Origin: JAQBQB01 sp963757185
Lineage (GTDB): Bacteria > Gemmatimonadota > Gemmatimonadetes > Gemmatimonadales > Gemmatimonadaceae
Direction of reading: 5' to 3'
DNA length: 64,000 bases
Assembly (NCBI GenBank): GCA_963757185.1
Contig: CAVWQI010000010.1
Coordinates: 124,001 to 188,000, forward strand
Shown: positions 54,393 through 62,792 of the stretch, piece after piece
How the letters are laid out: every line of letters begins with the position of its first letter
Numbering within the stretch: position 1 is the stretch's first letter
Notes under the pieces: generated by a model
Told to the model about the DNA's origin: nothing
The model's input: only the letters and a program-made list of their open reading frames with translations
Database searches by the model: none
Translations under genes and position numbers: made by a program

Positions 54393-55318
54393 CCGAGGGG
54401 GGCATGCTGGACGAGGGCGCGGTGCTTCGCTTTCAACTCGACCGCTTCGGCGACTACCTGACCCTCGAGCAGGGGACGTCGCCGCGCACGCTCGAGGCGT
54501 ATCGCCGCGACACCGAGCGCCTCGCGGCGTACGTGCGCACGAAGGGCGGAACGTCGCCGGTGGACATCACGAGCCGCATTCTTCGCGAGTTCGTGTACCA
54601 CTTGAAGGACGTCGGTCTCTCGCCGTCGTCGATCCGGCGAAATATCTCGGCGATCCGCACCTACTTCCGATTTCTCTTGGCCGACGGCGCCGTCGCGCGC
54701 GATCCGAGCGAACGTCTCGAGACGCCGAAGCGGTGGCGCACGCTCCCCGAGGTCCTCACCGTGGCCGAGGTCGAGCGGTTGCTCGCGTCGCCGACGCTCG
54801 ACGATACGCTCGTCTTCCGCGATCGCGCGATGCTCGAGCTGGCGTACGGCGCCGGCCTGCGCGTCTCGGAATGGATCACGCTCGGCACGAGGGACGTTCT
54901 GATGGAGGACAAGCTCGTGCGGGTGTTCGGCAAGGGAAGCAAGGAACGCCTCGTTCCGATTGGACGCTCGGCGATCGGCGCCGTCGCGACGTACATTCGC
55001 GAGCTGCGTCCGCGGCTGGAAGCGAGCGGCAAGGGCGGGAAGGGGATTCTCTTCCTCAACTCGCGCGGCGAACCGCTGAGCCGCATGGGCGCCTGGAAGA
55101 TCCTGCGGCGACACGTCGACCGCGCGGGGATCGAAAAGGCCGTCTCGCCGCACACGCTGCGCCACTCCTTCGCCACACACTTGCTCGAGGGTGGGGCCGA
55201 CCTGCGCGCCGTGCAGGAAATGCTCGGGCACGCCGATATCTCGACGACGCAGATCTACACGCACGTGGACCGGGAGTACCTAAGACAGGTCCACAAGCAG
55301 TATCATCCACGAGCCTGA
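54389..55318 (+). CDS. xerD: Site-specific tyrosine recombinase XerD
   Basis: Resolves chromosome dimers at dif with XerC. The 309-residue protein has the SAM-like N-terminal domain and all catalytic residues: R158, K182, H255, R258, H281 and Y290 (HTLRHSFATH, GHADISTTQIYTHV). The C-terminus YHPRA is of the XerD type. GTG 54389 overlaps ispF; ATG 54404 is an alternative. I found no dif-like site in the window. As a member of a metabolic operon it is a housekeeping recombinase, not a phage integrase. Confidence 0.92.
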   Translation: MTEGGMLDEGAVLRFQLDRFGDYLTLEQGTSPRTLEAYRRDTERLAAYVRTKGGTSPVDITSRILREFVYHLKDVGLSPSSIRRNISAIRTYFRFLLADGAVARDPSERLETPKRWRTLPEVLTVAEVERLLASPTLDDTLVFRDRAMLELAYGAGLRVSEWITLGTRDVLMEDKLVRVFGKGSKERLVPIGRSAIGAVATYIRELRPRLEASGKGGKGILFLNSRGEPLSRMGAWKILRRHVDRAGIEKAVSPHTLRHSFATHLLEGGADLRAVQEMLGHADISTTQIYTHVDREYLRQVHKQYHPRA

Positions 55319-55325
55319 TCGCCTC

Positions 55326-55385
55326 TCTCCGCACCCCGCACCCACACTCTGTTCCGCTCGTCTCCGCACCCCGCCCCCGCACTCG
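55326..55385. repeat. GC-rich repeat, two copies, inverted relative to 21548-21604
   Basis: Copies at 55326-55349 and 55361-55384 agree at 22 of 24 bases (TCTCCGCACCCCGC core). The second, taken as 55360-55385, matches the reverse complement of 21548-21573 at 25 of 26 bases. It fills the 71-base gap between xerD and pabA. Confidence 0.8.
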
Positions 55386-55389
55386 CCTC

Positions 55390-55965
55390 ATGCTTCTCGT
55401 CATCGACAACTACGACTCCTTCACCTACAACCTCGTCCAGTATCTGGGCGAGTTGGGGGCGGACGTCGTCGTGCGCCGCAACGACGCGGTGAGCGTGGAG
55501 GAAATCGGAACGCTCGCGCCTTCGGCTATCGTGCTGTCGCCGGGGCCCCGCACGCCAAAGGAGGCGGGCGTCTCGGTCGACGCGATTCGGCGCTGGGGCG
55601 CGTCGATCCCAATACTCGGCGTGTGTCTGGGGCATCAAGCGATCGGTGAGGCATATGGCGGAGAGGTGGTGCTCGCCGACCGCGTGATGCACGGCAAGAC
55701 GTCGCAGATCTGCCACGACGGGAGCGGCGTGTTCGCCGGGCTGCCGTCGCCGATGGAGGTCATGCGGTACCACTCGCTGATCGTCGAGCGGACGACAATG
55801 CCCGAGTCGCTAGAAATCATTGCCGTGGCGCAGGACGATCCGTCGGAAGTTCACGCGGTGAAGCACCGCGAGCATCCGGTCTATGGCGTTCAGTTTCATC
55901 CCGAGTCGGTGATGACGCCGCAGGGGAAAGCGCTGCTCAGGAATTTTCTGGAGCTCGCGCGGTGA
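55390..55965 (+). CDS. pabA: Anthranilate/aminodeoxychorismate synthase glutamine amidotransferase subunit
   Basis: Supplies ammonia from glutamine to a TrpE or PabB partner. The 191-residue class I amidotransferase has C79 (LGVCLGHQ), H170 and E172 (VQFHPES) and the N-terminal MLLVIDNYDSFTYNLVQYLG. Such proteins often serve both tryptophan and folate synthesis. Neither partner gene is in the window, so trpG versus pabA cannot be decided. ATG 55390 is right after the repeat; an in-frame extension through the repeat into xerD is not homologous. Confidence 0.9.
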   Translation: MLLVIDNYDSFTYNLVQYLGELGADVVVRRNDAVSVEEIGTLAPSAIVLSPGPRTPKEAGVSVDAIRRWGASIPILGVCLGHQAIGEAYGGEVVLADRVMHGKTSQICHDGSGVFAGLPSPMEVMRYHSLIVERTTMPESLEIIAVAQDDPSEVHAVKHREHPVYGVQFHPESVMTPQGKALLRNFLELAR

Positions 55966-57101
55966 TCCGCCGCGCCGCCCTGGTCGCCTTTCTCGTATGG
56001 GGCGGGGCGGCGCGGGCAAGATCGCAAACGCCGGACTCGCTGCGGCCGACGGTCGGCTTGACCGGGCTGCAAGGCATCGCGATGCCGACGTACGAACGTG
56101 TCAGCGGTCTCGGATTCTCGGTCGGGTTCGACGTCGCCATTCCGACGCTTCGATTCAAGGCGACGCCGCTCGTCACTTACCGATCGCAGCTCGGCGCGGT
56201 GGATCCGAGCGTCGACGGGAGCATCGAGTTCCCGCGCGGCATCACGCTCGACTATTCGGCGGCGCGCGGCGTCTTCACCAACGACGCCTGGATTCGAAAC
56301 GACCTGATCAACGGATTCGAGTTCCTCGCGTTCGGACAGGACACGCGCAACTACGCTCGTGGCACGCGCGGTGAGTTGCGTTTGAGTCATGAATGGAACG
56401 GCCCGGGGTGGCGCGTGAAGCCGGAGCTCGGCGGGCGCTTCGAGCATCTCGAGAGCGTCCGCGCCGAGCCGGTCGTGAACAGCGCCCCGTTCACCTTCCT
56501 CGACTACAGCGACTCGCTCGGCCGCTTCCGACCAAACCCGGCGGTGCAGGGCGGCGGCATCCAATCGGCGCTGGCTGGGGTTCGTCTCGATTGGGACAGC
56601 GCCGCGATCGAGACGCGTCTCCGAATCGGTGTAGAAGTCGCGCACCAGTCCTCGACCGCGGTCGGAATCCCCGTCACCGATCCGTTCTTCGGGCAGCTCA
56701 CATTCGACGGCGACGTCAACTTCCCGACGTTCGGCCGGCAGTCGCTGCACGTGTACGCACACGTCGTCGCCACGACCGGCGGCGACACTCCGCTCCAACG
56801 TTGGGCGTACCTCGGCGGGCCCGGCACGCTGCCGACGATCGACTTGCTCTCCCTCGGCGGCGACCAGCTCGTGTACATCGACGCGCATTACGCGATCCCG
56901 ATCCGGCGCTGGACCATCCGCGGCCTCGGCGCCCCGCTGTTCGAACTTCGCGAAGCCCTCGGCGGCGCGGCGTTCCAAGAGTTCCCGAAGCTCGAGCAGC
57001 TGAGCGGAGTGCGGCTGGCCCTGGGCTATCTCTACACCGAGTGGCTCGTCGACCCGGCCCGCCGCACGTCGAAATTCTCCGCGGGGATCTCGCTGTTCTA
57101 G
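55962..57101 (+). CDS. Predicted outer-membrane beta-barrel protein
   Basis: A 379-residue secreted protein. The signal peptide has RR then AALVAFLVWGGAARA, with cleavage near residue 20. The rest alternates polar and hydrophobic residues with many Gly, Tyr and aromatic residues, and ends GISLF, the C-terminal Phe used by the barrel assembly machinery. Segments such as YLGGPGTLPTIDLLSLGGDQ and FLEL-type turns resemble the surface-antigen (BamA/ShlB C-terminal) domain, without POTRA domains. GTG 55962 overlaps the pabA stop by 4 bases, an odd pairing with a cytoplasmic enzyme. Specific function unknown. Confidence 0.7.
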   Translation: MIRRAALVAFLVWGGAARARSQTPDSLRPTVGLTGLQGIAMPTYERVSGLGFSVGFDVAIPTLRFKATPLVTYRSQLGAVDPSVDGSIEFPRGITLDYSAARGVFTNDAWIRNDLINGFEFLAFGQDTRNYARGTRGELRLSHEWNGPGWRVKPELGGRFEHLESVRAEPVVNSAPFTFLDYSDSLGRFRPNPAVQGGGIQSALAGVRLDWDSAAIETRLRIGVEVAHQSSTAVGIPVTDPFFGQLTFDGDVNFPTFGRQSLHVYAHVVATTGGDTPLQRWAYLGGPGTLPTIDLLSLGGDQLVYIDAHYAIPIRRWTIRGLGAPLFELREALGGAAFQEFPKLEQLSGVRLALGYLYTEWLVDPARRTSKFSAGISLF

Positions 57102-57161
57102 TCAGGGGGCTCGGGCGCGACGGTACCGGCTCCGTCGCGGCATCGAAGAAAGGGGAACACC

Positions 57162-57260
57162 GATGCCGCAGATTCAGAAAAGCAATGACGCAGATAAGAA
57201 TGAAGGGACTGCCCCCAAAGGGTGTCATCTGCGGAAATCGCCGTTCAGGTCTGCGGCATC
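57162..57260. repeat. CGCAGAT-core imperfect palindrome upstream of kdsB
   Basis: Outer arms GATGCCGCAGA (57162-57172) and TCTGCGGCATC (57250-57260) are perfect complements. Inner arms CGCAGAT (57189-57195) and ATCTGCG (57227-57233) are also perfect. It shares the CGCAGA/TCTGCG core with the element at 36426-36532 but differs in the flanks. Confidence 0.75.
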
Positions 57261-57322
57261 TGCGTCGAGTTTTGGCGGCGAAACGAGTGACTCGCCGGGC
57301 GAGAGGCTGAGGCGTGACCCGG

Positions 57323-57351
57323 TTGGCGCCCCCATTGAATCGACTTACATT
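57323..57351 (+). promoter_or_regulatory. Candidate promoter of the kds-pyrG-lpt operon
   Basis: TTGGCG (57323-57328) and TACATT (57346-57351) are 17 bases apart, each matching four of six consensus bases. A leader of about 60 bases would precede kdsB. Confidence 0.35.
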
Positions 57352-57417
57352 TAGGGACGTGATCGTTGCGGCCGTGGGCGTGCTTCCAGCCGTCCCCATT
57401 CCCCCCGAGCGCCGCAC

Positions 57418-58173
57418 ATGAGGGCGCTCGCCGTGATCCCAGCCAGGCTGGGTGCGACGCGCCTCCCCCAAAAACCCCTTCGCCTTCTCGCGGGACTCCC
57501 ACTGGTCGTCCGAGTCTGGCAGCGTGTGACGGAGATCGGTGTCGCGGACCGCGTCGTCGTCGCGACGGACAGCGAGGAGGTCGCTCAGGCGGCGCGCGAG
57601 CACGGGGCCGACGTCGTCATGACCCGCCCGTCCCATCCCTCAGGCACCGACCGCGTCGCCGAGGTCGCGGCGCGGCCGGAGTTCCGGGATTTCGGCGTGA
57701 TCATCAACGTGCAGGGCGACGAGCCGTTCGTTTCGGCGCAGGCCGTCTCCGGCGCGGCCCGGCTCGTGAGCGGCTCGCGCTTCGCGCTGGCTACGGCCGC
57801 GGTCCTCGCGCCGCGAGAAGTGCTGAACGATCCGCACGTCGTCAAAGTCGTCGCCGACGACCTGGGCCGCGCGATGTACTTTTCTCGGGCGCCAATTCCG
57901 TTTCTGCAGAACGATCGCGACGCGGAGACGCAGCGGGCCCACGTGTGGCAGCACATCGGGGTTTACGCGTACACGGCAGATGCACTGCGCCGCTGGGTCG
58001 CGTTGCCGGTGAATCCCTTGGAGCAGATCGAGCGGCTGGAGCAGCTTCGGCCGTTGGCCGCCGGAATGGCGATGGGCGTCGCGTTGGTCGACGAGCCGGT
58101 CCGGCCGGGAATAGATACGGAGCAGGATCTCGAGCGCGCGAACGAACAGTGGACCGCCTTCACCACCGGATGA
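57418..58173 (+). CDS. kdsB: 3-deoxy-manno-octulosonate cytidylyltransferase
   Basis: Activates KDO with CTP for lipid A core assembly. The 251-residue protein starts VIPARLGATRLPQKPL and has VVVATDSEEV, NVQGDEPFVS, FSRAPIPF and HIGVYAYTADALRRW, as in KdsB. pyrG, which makes CTP, follows 7 bases later, so substrate supply and use are linked. Confidence 0.95.
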   Translation: MRALAVIPARLGATRLPQKPLRLLAGLPLVVRVWQRVTEIGVADRVVVATDSEEVAQAAREHGADVVMTRPSHPSGTDRVAEVAARPEFRDFGVIINVQGDEPFVSAQAVSGAARLVSGSRFALATAAVLAPREVLNDPHVVKVVADDLGRAMYFSRAPIPFLQNDRDAETQRAHVWQHIGVYAYTADALRRWVALPVNPLEQIERLEQLRPLAAGMAMGVALVDEPVRPGIDTEQDLERANEQWTAFTTG

Positions 58174-58180
58174 CATCATC

Positions 58181-59872
58181 ATGCAGCTAGCCCCGCCCCC
58201 GCACCGCGCCGGCCAAGGACCGGTGACAACCAAGTACATCTTCGTCACGGGCGGCGTGGTGTCGTCGCTCGGAAAGGGCATCGCCGCCGCGTCGTTGGGC
58301 CGGCTGCTCGTCGAACGCGGGCTGCGCGTATCGATGCTGAAGTTCGATCCGTATCTGAACGTCGATCCGGGAACGATGTCGCCGTTTCAGCACGGCGAGG
58401 TGTTCGTCACCGACGACGGCGCCGAGACGGATCTCGATCTGGGGCACTACGAACGATTCATCGACCGCGCGCTCTCACAGGCGAACAACATCACGACGGG
58501 GCGCATCTACCTCAACGTCATCACCAAGGAACGACGCGGCGAATTCCTCGGCGCGACGGTACAGGTGATTCCGCACATCACGGACGAGATCAAATCGGCG
58601 ATGCGCCGGCTCGCGCCCGAGACCGACGTGGTGATCGTCGAAGTCGGCGGTACGGTCGGCGACATCGAATCCCTACCGTTCCTCGAGGCGATCCGTCAGT
58701 TCCGCCACGACGTGGGACGTGAGAACGCGCTGTTCATTCACCTCACGCTCGTGCCGTTCATCGCGGCGGCGGGCGAGCTCAAGACGAAGCCGACGCAACA
58801 CTCCGTTCGCGAGCTGATGCAGATCGGAATTCAGCCGGACGTGCTGATCGTGCGCACCGACCGGCCCATCTCCGACGACATCAAGCGAAAGATCGCGCTC
58901 TTCTGCAACGTGGAATTCGGTGCCGTCGTGGAATCCCCCGACGTCCGTACGATCTATGAAATTCCGCTTCGCTTCCACGAGCAGGGCCTCGACGACAAGG
59001 TGGTGCAGAAGCTCGGCCTCGAGCTTCCCGAACCGCCGCTCGCCGGCTGGCGCGAGCTGGTGCACCGGGTGCTGTCGCCGCACGAGCGAGTCCGCATCGC
59101 GGTCGTCGGCAAATACACCGATTACGCCGACAGCTACAAGAGCGTCCAGGAAGCGCTGATCCACGGCGGCATCGCCAACGACGTGGGCGTCGACGTCCAG
59201 TGGATGTCGAGCGAGGCGGCCGCGTCGCCGGAGCGCGCGGCGCAGATCCTCAAGAACGTGGACGGACTCCTCGTGCCGGGCGGGTTCGGCGTGCGCGGCG
59301 TCGAGGGAATGGTCGAGGCGATTCGCCACGCGCGCGAGACCGGGCTGCCGTTCTTCGGCATTTGCCTCGGCATGCAGACGGCGATCATCGAGTTCGCGCG
59401 CAACGTGTGCGGGCTCGACGACAGTCATTCGTCCGAGTTCGCGCCGGAGTGCGACAATCCCGTCATTTCGCTCATGGAGTCGCAGCAGCACGTCACCGAC
59501 ATGGGCGGCACGATGCGCCTGGGCGCGTATCCGTGCAGACTGGCGCGCGGGTCGCGCGTCGCGGAGATCTACGGGCAGCCCGAAGTGAGCGAGCGCCATC
59601 GCCATCGATATGAAGTCTCGAACAAGTATCGCGACCTCTTCGTGCAGAATGGGATGAAGCTCAGCGGCCTCTCACCCGACGGTCAGCTCGTCGAGATCGT
59701 CGAGTTGACGGCGCACCCGTGGTACGTCGGCTGCCAGTTCCACCCCGAGCTGCAGTCGCGTCCGACCCGCCCGCACCCGTTGTTCGCCGGCTTCATCGCC
59801 GCGGCGGTGAAGGCCAAGCACACGCGTCGGCAGGGTCGCGAGAGTTCGTCGTTCGTCGAAGCCGCCGACTGA
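58181..59872 (+). CDS. pyrG: CTP synthase
   Basis: Makes CTP from UTP using glutamine. The 563-residue protein has the amidoligase start TTKYIFVTGGVVSSLGKGI, the CTP/Mg region GTVGDIESLPFLEAIRQ, and a C-terminal glutaminase domain with FFGICLGMQ (Cys) and QFHPELQSRP (His, Glu). Homology begins at residue 15, so GTG 58223 (with AAGGA at 58215-58219) may be the real start. ATG 58181 adds a Pro-rich 14-residue lead. Confidence 0.95.
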   Translation: MQLAPPPHRAGQGPVTTKYIFVTGGVVSSLGKGIAAASLGRLLVERGLRVSMLKFDPYLNVDPGTMSPFQHGEVFVTDDGAETDLDLGHYERFIDRALSQANNITTGRIYLNVITKERRGEFLGATVQVIPHITDEIKSAMRRLAPETDVVIVEVGGTVGDIESLPFLEAIRQFRHDVGRENALFIHLTLVPFIAAAGELKTKPTQHSVRELMQIGIQPDVLIVRTDRPISDDIKRKIALFCNVEFGAVVESPDVRTIYEIPLRFHEQGLDDKVVQKLGLELPEPPLAGWRELVHRVLSPHERVRIAVVGKYTDYADSYKSVQEALIHGGIANDVGVDVQWMSSEAAASPERAAQILKNVDGLLVPGGFGVRGVEGMVEAIRHARETGLPFFGICLGMQTAIIEFARNVCGLDDSHSSEFAPECDNPVISLMESQQHVTDMGGTMRLGAYPCRLARGSRVAEIYGQPEVSERHRHRYEVSNKYRDLFVQNGMKLSGLSPDGQLVEIVELTAHPWYVGCQFHPELQSRPTRPHPLFAGFIAAAVKAKHTRRQGRESSSFVEAAD

Positions 59873-59873
59873 C

Positions 59874-60683
59874 GTGGCGACGCACTTCCGGCGGGATGCG
59901 CTCTTCCTGATTGCCGGACCGTGCGTCCTCGAATCCGATGCGCTGAACCTGCGCGTCGGTGAGCACCTGGCCCGCTTGGCCGAACGCGTGCCGGGCGGCG
60001 TCGTGTACAAGGCGAGCTTCGACAAGGCGAATCGATCGAACGTCGGCGCGCATCGCGGGCCCGGGCTGCACGAGGGACTCGCCGCGCTCGACCGCGTCCG
60101 TACGGCGACCGGTCTGCCGATTCTCACCGACGTCCACCTGCCCGAGCAGTGCGCGCCGGCGGCGGAGGTCGCGGACATCCTCCAGATTCCGGCGTTCCTC
60201 TGCCGGCAGACGGATCTCCTGGTGGCCGCCGGCGAAACCGGCCGAGCCGTGAATGTGAAAAAAGGCCAGTGGATGCACCCGGAAGGCATGCGCGGAGCCG
60301 TCGACAAGGTCCGTGGCAGGACCGAGCGCAAATCGGACGTCGCCGTCACCGAGCGCGGGACCTTCTTCGGCTACGGCGATCTCGTCGTCGACATGCGCGG
60401 CTTCGTGCGCATGCGCGCCGCGTGTGACTGCCCCGTGATCTTCGACGCGACGCACAGCGTGCAGCAACCGGGGCGGGGTGAGGGCGGCGCGAGCGGGGGC
60501 GCGCGCGAATTCATTCCGCCGCTGGCGCTCGCCGCGGCGGCCGCCGGCGCCGACGGGCTGTTCATGGAGACGCATCCCGACCCCGACAACGCGCCGAGCG
60601 ACGGCCCGAACATGATTCCGCTCGATGCGCTCGACGCGCTCGTGGATCGCGCCGTGGACATCTGGGACCGGGCGCGACGATGA
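59874..60683 (+). CDS. kdsA: 3-deoxy-8-phosphooctulonate synthase, metal-dependent type
   Basis: Condenses arabinose 5-phosphate with PEP to KDO 8-phosphate. The 269-residue protein has AGPCVLES (C17), YKASFDKANRSN, NVKKGQWMHPEGM, FDATHSVQQPG and METHPDPDNAPSDG. The Cys at position 17 is the metal ligand of the metal-dependent class (Aquifex-like), where E. coli has Asn. GTG 59874 follows pyrG by one base. It overlaps kdsC by 4 bases. Confidence 0.95.
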   Translation: MATHFRRDALFLIAGPCVLESDALNLRVGEHLARLAERVPGGVVYKASFDKANRSNVGAHRGPGLHEGLAALDRVRTATGLPILTDVHLPEQCAPAAEVADILQIPAFLCRQTDLLVAAGETGRAVNVKKGQWMHPEGMRGAVDKVRGRTERKSDVAVTERGTFFGYGDLVVDMRGFVRMRAACDCPVIFDATHSVQQPGRGEGGASGGAREFIPPLALAAAAAGADGLFMETHPDPDNAPSDGPNMIPLDALDALVDRAVDIWDRARR

Positions 60684-61252
60684 TCGACCCCGTCTTCGCT
60701 CGTTCCATCAAGCTCGTCGGCTTCGACGTCGACGGAGTGATGACCGACGGTGGGATCTACCTCGGCGACGTCGACGGGCGTCGCCTCGAGTTCAAGCGCT
60801 ACGACATCCAGGACGGCCTCGGCGTCGCCTTGCTGCGGCGCGCCGGGATTCGTGTTGCGATCGTCACCGGCCGGATCTCCGAGAGCGTCACGCTCCGCGC
60901 GCAGGAATTGGCGGTGGACGACGTGGTGCAGGGGCCTGACGGCCACAAGTTCGGCGGATTTCTGAGCATCCTCGAGCGCCACGCGATCCCGCCCGAGGAG
61001 TGCGCGTTCGTCGGCGACGACTTTCCGGATCTGCCGCTGCTGCGCGCGGTAGGACTTCCGGCGTGCGTCGCCAACGCCGTACCGGAGGTGCGTCGCGAAA
61101 GCCGCGTTCACCTCACCAGCCATGGCGGGCGCGGCGCCGTCCGAGAGTTTTCCGAGCTGCTCCTCAAGGCCCGCGGCGCGTGGGACAGCGCCTGGCAGGG
61201 CTACGTGGCCGAACGCTCATCCAGCGCGATGCCCTCCGCGGCGGCCAGATGA
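60680..61252 (+). CDS. kdsC: 3-deoxy-D-manno-octulosonate 8-phosphate phosphatase (HAD type)
   Basis: Removes phosphate to release KDO. The 190-residue HAD hydrolase of the tetrameric C0 type has D16 and D18 (GFDVDGVMTDG), VAIVTGRIS, and FVGDDFPDLPLL. It has a C-terminal extension of about 20 residues (AERSSSAMPSAAAR end). ATG overlaps kdsA as ATGA and its stop overlaps kdsD. Confidence 0.94.
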   Translation: MIDPVFARSIKLVGFDVDGVMTDGGIYLGDVDGRRLEFKRYDIQDGLGVALLRRAGIRVAIVTGRISESVTLRAQELAVDDVVQGPDGHKFGGFLSILERHAIPPEECAFVGDDFPDLPLLRAVGLPACVANAVPEVRRESRVHLTSHGGRGAVREFSELLLKARGAWDSAWQGYVAERSSSAMPSAAAR

Positions 61253-62214
61253 GCGCGAACGAGATCGTCGAGCGGGGGAAGCGGGTTGTGCGAATGGAGC
61301 GCGATGCGCTCTCGGCGCTCGAGGGTCGCCTCGGCGACGAGTTCGCGCGCGCCGTACGGCTCATCGCCGATTCTCCCGGTCGGGTCGTTGTAGCCGGCGT
61401 CGGAAAGTCCGGGCTGATCGGCCACAAGATCGCCGCGACGCTCACGTCCACCGGCACGCCGGCCAGTTTCCTTCACCCTGTGGACAGCGTCCATGGTGAC
61501 CTCGGGATCGTCGGCCGGAACGACGTGGCGATCCTGATCTCGAAGAGTGGCGAGTCGGACGAGCTCCTCGGCCTGTTGAGCCATTTGAAGGCCTTCGGGG
61601 TACGAACGATCGCCATTACCGGGGACCGGGCATCGGCGCTCGCCAGGAACTCGGATGTGTCGCTCGATGCGGCGGTCGGCGAGGAGGCGTGTCCGCACGA
61701 TCTCGCCCCGACGACGAGCACCACGGCGGCGCTCGCCTTGGGCGACGCGCTCGCCGTCGCCTTATTGCAGGAGAAGGGATTCAAGCGCGAGGACTTCGCC
61801 CGGCTTCACCCGGGCGGCGCCCTCGGCCGACAGCTCGTGGTTCGTGTCGAGGAGATCATGCTCCGTGAGGATCTGCCCGTGTTGCGTTCGTCGGACACCA
61901 TGAAGCAGGCAATCGTGATGATCGCCGAACGGCGGGGGATCGCCATCGCCTGCGACGCACACCGCGGCGTCGAGGGGCTGCTCACGGCCGGTGATCTGAG
62001 CCGGCTCGTCGAGCGCGGCGGCGACCTCTACTCCACCCCCGTTCACGAAGTCATGACTCGACAGCCCAAAGTCGCCCACGTCGGCGAGCTCGCCAGCGCG
62101 GTCGCGTACCGCATGGAGCAGTTCGGCATCATGGCGACGCCCGTGCTCGACGATGGGGAACGACTCGTCGGCGTCGTGCACCTTCACGACCTCATGCGGG
62201 CACGGGTCGCGTGA
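61249..62214 (+). CDS. kdsD: Arabinose-5-phosphate isomerase
   Basis: Makes arabinose 5-phosphate from ribulose 5-phosphate, the first KDO step. The 321-residue protein has a SIS domain (residues about 40-180: VVVAGVGKSGLIGHKIAATL, SKSGESDELLGLL, TSTTAALALGDALA) and two CBS domains (about 205-321, EIMLREDLPVLR, GLLTAGDLSR, VMTRQP). The 4-base overlaps on both sides show a continuous kdsA-kdsC-kdsD-lptC message. Confidence 0.95.
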   Translation: MSANEIVERGKRVVRMERDALSALEGRLGDEFARAVRLIADSPGRVVVAGVGKSGLIGHKIAATLTSTGTPASFLHPVDSVHGDLGIVGRNDVAILISKSGESDELLGLLSHLKAFGVRTIAITGDRASALARNSDVSLDAAVGEEACPHDLAPTTSTTAALALGDALAVALLQEKGFKREDFARLHPGGALGRQLVVRVEEIMLREDLPVLRSSDTMKQAIVMIAERRGIAIACDAHRGVEGLLTAGDLSRLVERGGDLYSTPVHEVMTRQPKVAHVGELASAVAYRMEQFGIMATPVLDDGERLVGVVHLHDLMRARVA

Positions 62215-62792
62215 GAAATCTCCCCATCCTCGCGACGTTCGCGCTCACGGCGTTCGTGGCGGCCGCGTGTAACAGCGCCAAGCAGCCGCCGGTCACCGGC
62301 GGCGCTTCCGTCGCCGACAGCGCCGACCAGGTCCTGTTCGACGCGAACTTCCTCCTCACGACGAACGGCGTGCAGCGCGGCGACCTCACCGCGGACACGG
62401 CCTTCGTGCTCGAGGAGACGACGCGCTTCGACCTCCGCCATGCGCACGTGAAGTTCACGAGCGAAACGGGCGCGCCCGAAGGGACGATGGAAGCGAAGCG
62501 CGGCGTGTACACAACGCGCACGCAGATTCTCGAAGGGTGGGGCGACGTGCTGATCAAGCTCGTCGACGGACGCACGCTGCGCTCGCCGCACGTGACTTAC
62601 AATCAGGTCTCGCACGTCATCTCGAGTGACACGAGTTACACGCTCACGCGCGGCGAAGACACGCAGTCAGGGATCGGGTTCACGTCTACGTCACCGCCGG
62701 GCGCAAAGCTCACGACGCAGAGCGGCTTCACCTCGTTCCGCTGCCTGCGGAGTTGTACCGGTAAGTCGTCGGTGATGGTCCCCGAGCGATGA
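62211..62792 (+). CDS. lptC: LPS export ABC transporter periplasmic protein LptC, lipoprotein form
   Basis: Anchored in the inner membrane; passes LPS from LptBFG to LptA. The 193-residue protein has a lipoprotein signal peptide, LTAFVAAAC with C20 as the lipidated residue, unlike the transmembrane anchor of E. coli LptC. The OstA-type beta strands follow (GDLTADTAFVLEETTRFDLR, GVYTTRTQILEGWGDVLI, ISSDTSYTL). GTG 62211 overlaps the kdsD stop by 4 bases. Its stop overlaps the next ATG. Confidence 0.88.
   Translation: MRNLPILATFALTAFVAAACNSAKQPPVTGGASVADSADQVLFDANFLLTTNGVQRGDLTADTAFVLEETTRFDLRHAHVKFTSETGAPEGTMEAKRGVYTTRTQILEGWGDVLIKLVDGRTLRSPHVTYNQVSHVISSDTSYTLTRGEDTQSGIGFTSTSPPGAKLTTQSGFTSFRCLRSCTGKSSVMVPER

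Larger units (their letters stand above)
57102..57417. other. 316-base intergenic region before the LPS/KDO operon
   Basis: It contains the CGCAGAT-core palindrome (57162-57260), a short CTCGC/GCGAG hairpin (57290-57302) and a candidate kdsB promoter (57323-57351). A small open frame at 57163-57354 is made by the palindrome and has no gene-like features. I see no coding sequence or RNA gene. Confidence 0.6.

Noticed and set aside
57163..57354. A 63-codon + strand frame between the barrel gene and kdsB
   Set aside because: It is made almost entirely of the CGCAGAT palindrome, lacks a ribosome-binding site and has no family features.
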